Below are positions 1 to 9,252 of a stretch of 37,394 nucleotides of DNA, piece by piece (within the stretch, counting starts at the first letter, position 1; every line of letters begins with the position of its first letter). The stretch covers positions 1 through 37,394 of the forward strand of contig JAUCBJ010008129.1 of the NCBI GenBank assembly GCA_032718475.1, written 5' to 3'. The notes beneath the pieces are model-generated. The model saw only the letters and a list, made by a program, of their open reading frames with translations, did no database searches and had not been told where the DNA came from. This DNA comes from Nemertoderma westbladi. Its lineage: Eukaryota; Xenacoelomorpha; Nemertodermatida; Nemertodermatidae. Both the position numbers and the translations under genes were made by a program.

Positions 1-1317
1 ATAAAGTGAAAACTCCATCAATTCATGTGCAACCAGTAATAAGAAATCGCGATAAATGTAATTTGAATAAAAATTATTCTAGAAAAATTTTCCTCAAAAA
101 GTATGAAGTCTTGGCATTGGTGACGCGAAACTAGGCTAGTGAGATTCAGGATATTGCGTTTAATATAAAAATCGAAAACGCTATCGAATTCCGTAAAGGC
201 GTTAATAAAATACTGCAACTTTTTTGAAATTTGTAAAATTCTAGAACTAGAAAAAATTAATTTTTGAACGGCGCTGTTTGGGCTTTCGAAACATGGGTAG
301 GCTGAAAGAGGACATCGAATTAAGTTGAAAAATGAAAACCCCATCGAATTTGGACAAAGCGTTCCGGAGTTATAGCGGATCGAAAAAAATTGACCCCCCC
401 CCAGTCGCCAAAAATTTACAGTAATTTAAAATTTTGCAAAAAAATTTTTTTGCGTTATTTTTGATGGCAAATCGATTGACAGTACTGGCTATGAAAAATT
501 TTTTTTGAAATTTTTGGTCAGAAAAAAAAACATGGAAAAAGTATCTTTTTAAAGATTTGATGTCTTTGCCTATGGTCAGAGAATGATCCAACTCTGTAAC
601 TTGGCAATCGCTCAAATCCATTCAGCTGAATGGCACAGTAGAGTAAACTAAAGTAAATTCCCTATACAATGTTCTGAAGGGGAGAATGACAGAGAGTAAT
701 CCAACAATAAAACATTTTGCAATAATGTTGACATTAATGTAGCCAACACACTGTGTACTTAAGTCATTCAGCTTACATTAGCAGAGGGAGATATTCCCAT
801 AGAGTGCGCATTGGGAAGAGTAATTCAGCTGAGGCGATAGTAGATTTCTAACTAAACCAACCAGTTAATATTTGCTTTGACAGAGTATCCTAGGGCCTAA
901 ACAAACAGTATGGGTGTACTAAGTACAATAATCTTGGCAACCTCATCGATTTATACTAAGCCTTGTGTAGAAATCCATTACATAAGCCATTTTTCATCAC
1001 GACACCAGCTGTTATTGGTGTTATTTTACCATTGCGCCTATGGCGTTTTTTCGTTTATGTCTATTTTTCGAGCCCACGGCTCATGGACGAAATAGCGGAA
1101 CATACCAGAGACCTTAGAATCGCGGTATCCAGCCGCTGTGAAAATTTCATCAAAATCGTTAGAGTAGTTTTGGCTATAGATTAACCAGCCAGCCAGCCAG
1201 CCAGTCAGCCAACAATTCTTACAGTAATGAACCTCTCGGTTCCTAACTAGTGACGGGCCTAGCGGCCCGATAAGGAACCGACTTTTTATTTTAAATAAAA
1301 GAGACAACGAGAATTAT
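1..1317. repeat. Repeat copy 0 (left-truncated by window edge)
   Basis: This copy starts about 173 nt into the unit. Landmarks in order are: the TTCTAGAACTAGAA inverted motif (~238); a C-run next to AATTGA (~395-402); a perfect palindrome CCATTCAGCTGAATGG (~619); GAGCC-CAC-GGCTC (~1069); a block resembling RTE-type LINE tails (GAAAATTTCATCAAAATCG, ~1139); a CAGC/CAGT tract (1185-1210); and the nested hairpin. It is almost identical to copy 3 at an offset of 5655 bp, including shared single-base variants. The exception is the tetranucleotide tract. Confidence 0.9.
1237..1280. repeat. Nested inverted repeat (hairpin/cruciform) in copy 0
   Basis: The outer arms CGGTTCCT and AGGAACCG (8 bp) enclose inner arms CGGGCC and GGCCCG (6 bp) around a TAGC loop. 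A second, AT-rich palindrome (CTTTTTATTT / AAATAAAAG) follows at once. All bases are conserved in the four complete copies. Confidence 0.9.
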
Positions 1318-2675
1318 TATAGAACTAATAATTATGTAAAAATACAATCATATTTCATACAATAATTATTAATAAATTCGATCTATTATTAGTTACTCAA
1401 TTCTAGAACAAAATCGACCTGCAACTAGTGAAGACCTCGTTTTGGAATTTCAAAACCATGCTGGTGCGATGCGCGATATCGTGTTTAGTTAATAAATTGA
1501 AAACTCCATCAATTCATGTGCAACCAGTAATAAGAAATCGCGATAAATGTAATTAAATAAAAATTATTCTAGAAAAATTTTCCTCAAAAAGTATGAAGTC
1601 TTGGCGTTGGTGACGCGAAACTAGGCTAGTGAGATTCAGGATATTACGTTTAATATAAAAATCGAAAACGCTATCGAATTCCGTAAAGGCGTTAATAAAA
1701 TACTGAAACTTTTTTGAAATTTGTAAAATTCTAGAACTGGAAAAAATTAATTTTTGAACGGCGCTGTTTGGGGTTTGGAAACATGGATAGGCTGAAAGAG
1801 GACATCCAATTAAGTTGAAAAATGAAAACCCCATCGAATTTAGACAAAGTGTTCCGGAGTTATAGCGGATCGAAAAAAATTGACCCCCCCCAGTCGCCAA
1901 AAATTTACAGTAATTTAAAATTTTGCAAAAAAAATTTTTTGAGTTATTTTTTATGGCGAATCGATTGGCAGTACTGGCTACGAAAAAATTTTTTTGAAAT
2001 TTTTGGTCAGAAAAAAAAACATGGAAAAAGTATATTTTTAAAAAGATTTGATGTCTTTGCCTATGGTCAGAGAATGATCCAACTCTGTAACTTGGCAATC
2101 GCTCAAATCCATTCAGCTGAATGGCACAGTAGAGTAAACTAAAGTAAATTCCCTATACAATGTTCTGAAGGGGTGACTGACATAGAGTAATCCAACAATA
2201 AAACATTTTGCAATAATGTTGGCATTAATGTAGCCAACTCACTGTCTACGTAACTGTCATTCAGCTTACATTAGCAGAGTGAGATATTCCCATAGATTGC
2301 ATTGGGAAGAGTAATTCAGCTGAGGCGATAATAGATTTCAAACTAAACCAACCACCAGTCAATGTTTGCTTTGACAGAGAGTGCAGGGCCTAAACAAACA
2401 GTATGGGTGTACTAAGTATAATAATCTTGGCAACCTCATCGATTTATTACTAAGCCTTGTGTAGAAATGCATTACATAAACCATTTTTCATCAGGACACC
2501 AGCTGTCATTGGTGTTATTTTACCATTGCGCCTATGGCGTTTTTTCGTTTATGTCTATTTTTCGAGCCCACGGCTCATGGACGAAATAGCGGAACATACC
2601 AGGGACCTTAGAATCGCGGTATCTAGATGCTGTGAAAATTTCATCAAAATCGTTAGAGTAGTTTTGGCTGTAGAT

Positions 2676-2716
2676 CAGTCAGTCAGTCAGTCAGTCAGTC
2701 AGTCAGCCAGCCAGTC
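2676..2716. repeat. (CAGT/CAGC)n microsatellite within copy 1
   Basis: A CAGT run passing into CAGC. Equivalent tracts lie at 1185-1210, 5347-5376, 6840-6869 and 8336-8356. Each follows GAAAATTTCATCAAAATCGTT plus AGAGTAGTTTTGGCT, a layout resembling the 3' tails of RTE-type LINEs and SINEs in many invertebrates. Length and composition differ between otherwise near-identical copies. Confidence 0.9.
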
Positions 2717-2745
2717 TCGAGCAATTCTTACAGTAATGAACCTCT

Positions 2746-2789
2746 CGGTTCCTAACTAGTGACGGGCCTAGCGGCCCGATAAGGAACCG
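2746..2789. repeat. Nested inverted repeat in copy 1
   Basis: Same 44-nt nested hairpin as in copy 0. It lies 31 bp before the point where the TCGA minisatellite starts. Confidence 0.9.
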
Positions 2790-2820
2790 ACTTTTTATTT
2801 CAAATAAAAGAGACAACGAG

Positions 2821-3689
2821 CTCGGCTCGGTCTGGCATGATTGGGCTCGATTCAGTTCGACTTGGCTTGATGGGCTCGGTTTGGCTCGATTGGGCTCGAC
2901 TCAGCTTGATTGGGCTCGACTCGACTCAGCTCGATTCGTCTCAATCGGCTTGATTGGGTTCGACTCGGTTCGGTCTGGCTCGACTTGGCTCAATTGGGCT
3001 CGACTCGGCTCGATTGGTCTCGACTCAGCTCGATTGGGCTTGATTGGTCTTGATTCGGCTCGATTTGGCTCAACTTGGCTCAGTCTAGCTCGACTGGGCT
3101 CGGTCCGGCTCAATTGGGCGCGACTAGGCTTGATTGGGCTCGACTCGGCTCTATTGGGCTCGACTCGATTCGATTAGGCTCAACTCGGCTCCGTCCGGCT
3201 CGACTCGGCTCGACTCGGCTTGATTGGTCTCGACTCGACTCAGTCCGGCTCAATTTGGCGTGACATGGTTCGATTGGGTTCGGCTCGGCTCGATCTGAGT
3301 CGACTCAGCTCGATTCGGCTCAATCGGCTCGATTGGGTTTGACTCGGCTCGGTTCAGCTCGACTCGGCTCAATCCACTCGACTCGGCTCGGTTTGGATTG
3401 ATTTGGGCTTGACTCGGCTTGATTTGGCTCAACTTGGCACAGTATGGCTCGATTGGGCTCGACTTGGCTCGGTCCGGCTCAATTGGGCTCGACTAGGATT
3501 GATTGGGTTCGACTCGGCTCTATTGGGCTCGACTCAACTCGATTGGGCTTGTCTCGGCTCAGTTTGGATCGCTCGGCTTGATTGGGCTCAACTCGGTTCC
3601 ATTCGGCTAACTCGGCTCGATTGGCTCGTCTCGGCTTGATCGCCTCGATTGGTTCTATTCGGCTCGATCGGTATGATTCGGCTCGATTG
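2821..3689. repeat. TCGA-rich ~10-bp minisatellite (GGCTCGAYTB)n
   Basis: About 870 bp of degenerate decamers such as GGCTCGATTG and GGCTCGACTC, often in alternating pairs, giving 5-, 10- and 20-bp periodicities. The strand is markedly asymmetric (GGCT on plus, AGCC on minus) and packed with TCGA. ORFs in several frames on both strands (Arg/Leu/Gly/Ser- and Asn/Arg/Ala-rich) are by-products of the 10-bp period. It is inserted exactly between GACAACGAG of copy 1 and TATAGAAC of copy 2, with the second minisatellite to its right. Confidence 0.93.
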
Positions 3690-3990
3690 ACACACGCTGC
3701 TGGAAGGGTCAAAGCCAAACCCACGTGCTGCTCGAAGGGACGAAGTCAAACAGTGTGTCTATTATTTGATGTAACTCACGTGCTGCTCGAAGGACGCAAC
3801 ATCATATATCAAGGGTCAAAGCAAAACTCACGTGCTGCTCGAAGGGACAAAGTCAAACAGTGTGTCTATTATTTGATGTAACTCACGTGCTGCTCGATGG
3901 GTCAAAGCCAAACTCACGTGCTGCTCGAAGGGACAAAGTCAAACATTGTGTCTAATATTTGATTAACTCACTTGCTGCTCGAAGGGCGAG
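3690..3990. repeat. Minisatellite with core CACGTGCTGCTCGAAGG
   Basis: Six recognisable copies of (CT)CACGTGCTGCTCGAAGG start near 3720, 3775, 3827, 3882, 3912 and 3967, with a degenerate one at ~3692. Spacers of ~30-55 bp alternate (GTCAAAGCCAAA, AAGTCAAACAGTGTGTC, TATTTGATGTAA), so a ~107-bp higher unit is visible. Five cores contain the palindrome CACGTG; the last has CACTTG. It ends at GGGCGAG, directly followed by repeat copy 2. Confidence 0.88.
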
Positions 3991-5482
3991 TATAGAACTA
4001 ATAATTATGTAAAAATACAATCATATTTCATACAATAATTATTAATAAATTCGATCTATTATTAGTTGCTCAATTCTAGAACAAAATCGACCTGCAACTA
4101 GTGAAGACCTCGTTTTGGAATTTCGAAACCACGCTGGTGCGATGCGCGATATCGTGTTTAGTTAATCAATTGAAAACTCCATCAATTCATGTGAAACCAG
4201 TAATAAGAAATCGCGATAAATGTAATTAAAAAAAATTATTCTAGAAAAATTTTCCTCAAAAAGTATGAAGTCTTGGCGTTGGTGACGCGAAACTAGGCTA
4301 GTGAGATTCAGGATATTGCGTTTAATATAAAAATCGAAAACGCTATCGAATTCCGTAAAGGCGTTAATAAAATACTGCAACTTTTTTGAAATTTGTAAAA
4401 TTCTAGAACTAGAAAAAATTAAATTTTGAACGGCGCTGTTTGGGGTTTCGAAACATGGATAGACTGAAAGAGGACATCGAATTAAGTTGAAAAATAAAAA
4501 CCCCATCGAATTTGGACAAAGCGTTCCGGAGTTATAGCGGATCGAAAAAAATTGACCCCCCCCCAGTCGCCAAAAATTTACAGTAATTTAAAATTTTGCA
4601 AAAAAAATTTTTTGCGTTATTTTTGATGGCGAATCGATTGGCAGTACTGGCTACGAAAAATTTTTTTTTGAAATTTTTGGTCAGAAAAAAAAACATGGAA
4701 AAAGTATATTTTTAAAAAGATTTGATGTCTTTGCCTATGGTCAGAGAATGATCCAACTCTGTAACTTGGCAATCGCTCAAATCCATTCAGCTGAATGGCA
4801 CAGTAGAGTAAACTAAAGTAAATTCCCTATACAATGTTCTGAAGGGGAGACTGACAGAGAGTAATCCAACAATAAAACATTTTGCAATAATGTTGGCATT
4901 AATGTAGCCAACACACTGTACTTAAAGTCATTCAGCTTACATTAGCAGAGTGAGATATTCTCATAGAATGCATTGGGAAGAGTAATTCAGCTGAGGCGAT
5001 AATAGATTTCTAACTAAACCAACCAGTTAATATTTGCTTTGACAGAGTGTCCTAGGGCCTAAACAAACAGTATGGGTGTACTAAGTACAATAATCTTGGC
5101 AACCTCATCGATTTATACTAAGCCTTGTGTAGAAATCCATTACATAAGCCATTTTTCATCACGACACCAGCTGTTATTGGTGTTATTTTACCATTGCGCC
5201 TATGGCGTTTTTTCGTTTATGTCTATTTTTCGAGCCCACGGCTCATGGACGAAATAGCGGAACATACAAGGGACCTTAGAATCGCGGTATCCAGCCGCTG
5301 TGAAAATTTCATCAAAATCGTTAGAGTAGTTTTGGCTATAGATTAACCAGCCAGCCAGTCAATCAATCAATCAGCCAACAATTCTTACAGTAATGAACCT
5401 CTCGGTTCCTAACTAGTGACGGGCCTAGCGGCCCGATAAGGAACCGACTTTTATTTTAAATAAAAGAGACAACGAGAATTAG
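3991..5482. repeat. Repeat copy 2
   Basis: Full 1492-bp copy beginning TATAGAAC immediately after the CACGTG minisatellite. It carries private variants (for example AAATAAAAACCCC near 4491, where other copies have AAATGAAAACCCC) and is not part of the 5.66-kb duplication. Its tetranucleotide tract (5347-5376, CCAGCCAGTCAATCAATCAA) matches that of copy 3. Confidence 0.9.
5403..5446. repeat. Nested inverted repeat in copy 2
   Basis: Same nested hairpin. The following AT palindrome is one T shorter here and becomes perfect (CTTTTATTT-T-AAATAAAAG). Confidence 0.9.
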
Positions 5483-6976
5483 TATAGAACTAATAATTAT
5501 GCAAAAATACAATAATATTTCATACAATAATTATTAATAATTCGATTTATTATTAGTTGCTCAATTCTAGAACAAAATCGACTTGCAACTAGTGAAGACC
5601 TCGTTTTGGAATTTAGAAACCACGCTGGAGCGATGCGCGATATCGTGTTTAGTTAATAAAGTGAAAACTCCATCAATTCATGTGCAACCAGTAATAAGAA
5701 ATCGCGATAAATGTAATTTGAATAAAAATTATTCTAGAAAAATTTTCCTCAAAAAGTATGAAGTCTTGGCATTGGTGACGCGAAACTAGGCTAGTGAGAT
5801 TCAGGATATTGCGTTTAATATAAAAATCGAAAACGCTATCGAATTCCGTAAAGGCGTTAATAAAATACTGCAACTTTTTTGAAATTTGTAAAATTCTAGA
5901 ACTAGAAAAAATTAATTTTTGAACGGCGCTGTTTGGGCTTTCGAAACATGGGTAGGCTGAAAGAGGACATCGAATTAAGTTGAAAAATGAAAACCCCATC
6001 GAATTTGGACAAAGCGTTCCGGAGTTATAGCGGATCGAAAAAAATTGACCCCCCCCCAGTCGCCAAAAATTTACAGTAATTTAAAATTTTGCAAAAAAAT
6101 TTTTTTGCGTTATTTTTGATGGCAAATCGATTGACAGTACTGGCTATGAAAAATTTTTTTTGAAATTTTTGGTCAGAAAAAAAAACATGGAAAAAGTATC
6201 TTTTTAAAGATTTGATGTCTTTGCCTATGGTCAGAGAATGATCCAACTCTGTAACTTGGCAATCGCTCAAATCCATTCAGCTGAATGGCACAGTAGAGTA
6301 AACTAAAGTAAATTCCCTATACAATGTTCTGAAGGGGAGAATGACAGAGAGTAATCCAACAATAAAACATTTTGCAATAATGTTGACATTAATGTAGCCA
6401 ACACACTGTGTACTTAAGTCATTCAGCTTACATTAGCAGAGGGAGATATTCCCATAGAGTGCGCATTGGGAAGAGTAATTCAGCTGAGGCGATAGTAGAT
6501 TTCTAACTAAACCAACCAGTTAATATTTGCTTTGACAGAGTATCCTAGGGCCTAAACAAACAGTATGGGTGTACTAAGTACAATAATCTTGGCAACCTCA
6601 TCGATTTATACTAAGCCTTGTGTAGAAATCCATTACATAAGCCATTTTTCATCACGACACCAGCTGTTATTGGTGTTATTTTACCATTGCGCCTATGGCG
6701 TTTTTTCGTTTATGTCTATTTTTCGAGCCCACGGCTCATGGACGAAATAGCGGAACATACCAGAGACCTTAGAATCGCGGTATCCAGCCGCTGTGAAAAT
6801 TTCATCAAAATCGTTAGAGTAGTTTTGGCTATAGATTAACCAGCCAGCCAGTCAATCAATCAATCAGCCAACAATTCTTACAGTAATGAACCTCTCGGTT
6901 CCTAACTAGTGACGGGCCTAGCGGCCCGATAAGGAACCGACTTTTTATTTTAAATAAAAGAGACAACGAGAATTAT
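5483..6976. repeat. Repeat copy 3
   Basis: Full 1494-bp copy. From 5656 to about 6838 it matches copy 0 essentially base for base. Its tetranucleotide tract (6840-6869) has the CAATCAATCAA form of copy 2, not the pure CCAGCCAGCC form of copy 0. The nested hairpin is intact at 6896-6939. Confidence 0.9.
6896..6939. repeat. Nested inverted repeat in copy 3
   Basis: Same nested hairpin, intact. The copy-4 counterpart keeps only the left arm, ending at 8394. Confidence 0.9.
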
Positions 6977-8394
6977 TATAGAACTAATAATTATGTAAAA
7001 ATACAATCATATTTCATACAATAATTATTAATAAATTCGATCTATTATTAGTTACTCAATTCTAGAACAAAATCGACCTGCAACTAGTGAAGACCTCGTT
7101 TTGGAATTTCAAAACCATGCTGGTGCGATGCGCGATATCGTGTTTAGTTAATAAATTGAAAACTCCATCAATTCATGTGCAACCAGTAATAAGAAATCGC
7201 GATAAATGTAATTAAATAAAAATTATTCTAGAAAAATTTTCCTCAAAAAGTATGAAGTCTTGGCGTTGGTGACGCGAAACTAGGCTAGTGAGATTCAGGA
7301 TATTACGTTTAATATAAAAATCGAAAACGCTATCGAATTCCGTAAAGGCGTTAATAAAATACTGAAACTTTTTTGAAATTTGTAAAATTCTAGAACTGGA
7401 AAAAATTAATTTTTGAACGGCGCTGTTTGGGGTTTGGAAACATGGATAGGCTGAAAGAGGACATCCAATTAAGTTGAAAAATGAAAACCCCATCGAATTT
7501 AGACAAAGTGTTCCGGAGTTATAGCGGATCGAAAAAAATTGACCCCCCCCCAGTCGCCAAAAATTTACAGTAATTTAAAATTTTGCAAAAAAAATTTTTT
7601 GAGTTATTTTTTATGGCGAATCGATTGGCAGTACTGGCTACGAAAAATTTTTTTTGAAATTTTTGGTCAGAAAAAAAAACATGGAAAAAGTATATTTTTA
7701 AAAAGATTTGATGTCTTTGCCTATGGTCAGAGAATGATCCAACTCTGTAACTTGGCAATCGCTCAAATCCATTCAGCTGAATGGCACAGTAGAGTAAACT
7801 AAAGTAAATTCCCTATACAATGTTCTGAAGGGGTGACTGACATAGAGTAATCCAACAATAAAACATTTTGCAATAATGTTGGCATTAATGTAGCCAACTC
7901 ACTGTCTACGTAACTGTCATTCAGCTTACATTAGCAGAGTGAGATATTCCCATAGATTGCATTGGGAAGAGTAATTCAGCTGAGGCGATAATAGATTTCA
8001 AACTAAACCAACCACCAGTCAATGTTTGCTTTGACAGAGAGTGCAGGGCCTAAACAAACAGTATGGGTGTACTAAGTATAATAATCTTGGCAACCTCATC
8101 GATTTATTACTAAGCCTTGTGTAGAAATGCATTACATAAACCATTTTTCATCAGGACACCAGCTGTCATTGGTGTTATTTTACCATTGCGCCTATGGCGT
8201 TTTTTCGTTTATGTCTATTTTTCGAGCCCACGGCTCATGGACGAAATAGCGGAACATACCAGGGACCTTAGAATCGCGGTATCTAGATGCTGTGAAAATT
8301 TCATCAAAATCGTTAGAGTAGTTTTGGCTGTAGATCAGTCAGTCAGTCAGCCAGTCTCGAGCAATTCTTACAGTAATGAACCTCTCGGTTCCTG
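6977..8394. repeat. Repeat copy 4 (truncated at its right end)
   Basis: Matches copy 1 until CTCGGTTCCT at about 8394, then switches to unrelated DNA (GACAATAGGG). The break falls immediately after the left arm of the nested hairpin, so the loop, the right arm and the AT palindrome are missing. This is the right end of the array. Confidence 0.88.
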
Positions 8395-9252
8395 ACAATA
8401 GGGTAAGTCACAGTTTTACATCGGTTTTTATACACAATTTTTATGTGAAACAGACATTTGGTTCAATGAAGAGAATGTCATTTATAAAGGATTATATGGT
8501 CATAGAGTTGTTAATTCGAACAGAATCGATTGCAAATAGTGTATGTGATAAAACTTACTACTGTAATTTAAAATCGGGGTTGGATTGCAATGGGACGGAG
8601 TGGTCTAATGTTATAACTGTCAGTAAGACATTTTTGTTTGATGTTGGCATACAAACTGGGAGTTTATTACAGTACTATTAATATTATAATGGATATTTCT
8701 ATTGCTATGAAGCCATATAGCTATTGTTTGGCGAATGTTTGCTTGAATATAGTTGACGAGCACCACACCAAATGTTACTTTTCACTAGGGTCTCCCGAGC
8801 CTTTCAAAATTTGTTATCACAAAATTTCATGACACAACAGCAACAGCAATTATTAATAATTATTACAATGGGTAGACTGGAACAATACTTGAACATTACC
8901 TGCTCCATTACTACAGTCACGCTATCCACAACAATGCCGTTTACCCACCTGAATCCGAGTCCATAGTAAAAACCTCCGAGTGATCCCATTGTTGGCTACG
9001 GCAGACAAAACATGTGGACACAAGGTGGAACACTACTTCCAACAAAATTCGTCTAGGTGGACTGGCTGGAAGTCAGGTGGAGTTTAGGTGGAAAGGTACA
9101 GGTGGATCTAGGTTGATTTAGTCGGAAGTTAGGTGGATAAATTTAAATAGCCCCCGGCTGTGTGATGTGATATAATCCTCCTTGATGTTGCATGGATATT
9201 GGTAGTGATGTAAAAACTACCAAGCCCGAATTCATAACATTTAATGTTGATA
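8395..9252. other. Unassigned AT-rich stretch, no supportable gene
   Basis: No recognisable coding region. A 101-codon plus-strand frame (8376-8681) begins inside repeat copy 4 and has no family features I recognise, although it could hide an exon. There is a short CAACAG run at ~8836-8850. At ~9020-9130 a degenerate AGGTGGA-type repeat occurs (about seven copies, plus strand). Confidence 0.5.

Larger units (their letters stand above)
1318..2820. repeat. Repeat copy 1
   Basis: Full copy, nearly identical to copy 4 at an offset of 5659-5660 bp. Variants shared with copy 4 but not copy 0 include GGGGTTTGGAAACATGG near 1770 and TAGACAAAGTG near 1841. Its tetranucleotide tract (2676-2716) has a longer CAGT run than copy 4. 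The copy ends in GACAACGAG at 2820, where the TCGA minisatellite begins with no spacer. Confidence 0.9.
1..8394. repeat. Long-period (~1.49 kb) tandem repeat array, five copies
   Basis: Five direct copies of one ~1.49-kb AT-rich unit occur head to tail. Using the conserved start TATAGAACTAATAATTATG, copies begin before position 1 and at 1318, 3991, 5483 and 6977. The spacings 3991-5483 (1492 bp) and 5483-6977 (1494 bp) give the period. The array is interrupted once, by two minisatellites at 2821-3990. No frame is conserved as a gene: short ORFs recur only because the DNA recurs, and indels in A/T runs break them between copies. The array continues beyond the left edge and stops inside copy 4 at 8394. 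A satellite, or a tandemly amplified non-autonomous element, is the likely nature. Confidence 0.93.

Noticed and set aside
910-1184. Small recurring ORFs (61-108 codons) in the 1.49-kb units, repeated at 5072-5346, 6565-6839, 8117-8395 and on minus
   Set aside because: They recur because the DNA is duplicated. Frames are disrupted by A/T-run indels between copies, overlap on both strands, and show no family signature.
1237-1280. Nested hairpin as a Helitron 3' end
   Set aside because: No CTRR follows at the right distance and no Helitron-type 5' TC end or Rep/helicase is seen.
2881-3639. Arg/Leu/Gly/Ser-rich and Asn/Arg-rich ORFs
   Set aside because: All are translations of the 10-bp minisatellite. 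Several frames on both strands are open at once.
1-8394. Hammerhead ribozyme (retrozyme) in the tandem repeats
   Set aside because: I looked for CTGANGA with GAAA and a cleavage triplet on both strands and saw only isolated partial matches.
8376-8681. 101-codon plus-strand ORF as a host gene
   Set aside because: Starts in repeat copy 4, no recognisable domain, no splice or homology support. Kept only as unassigned sequence.
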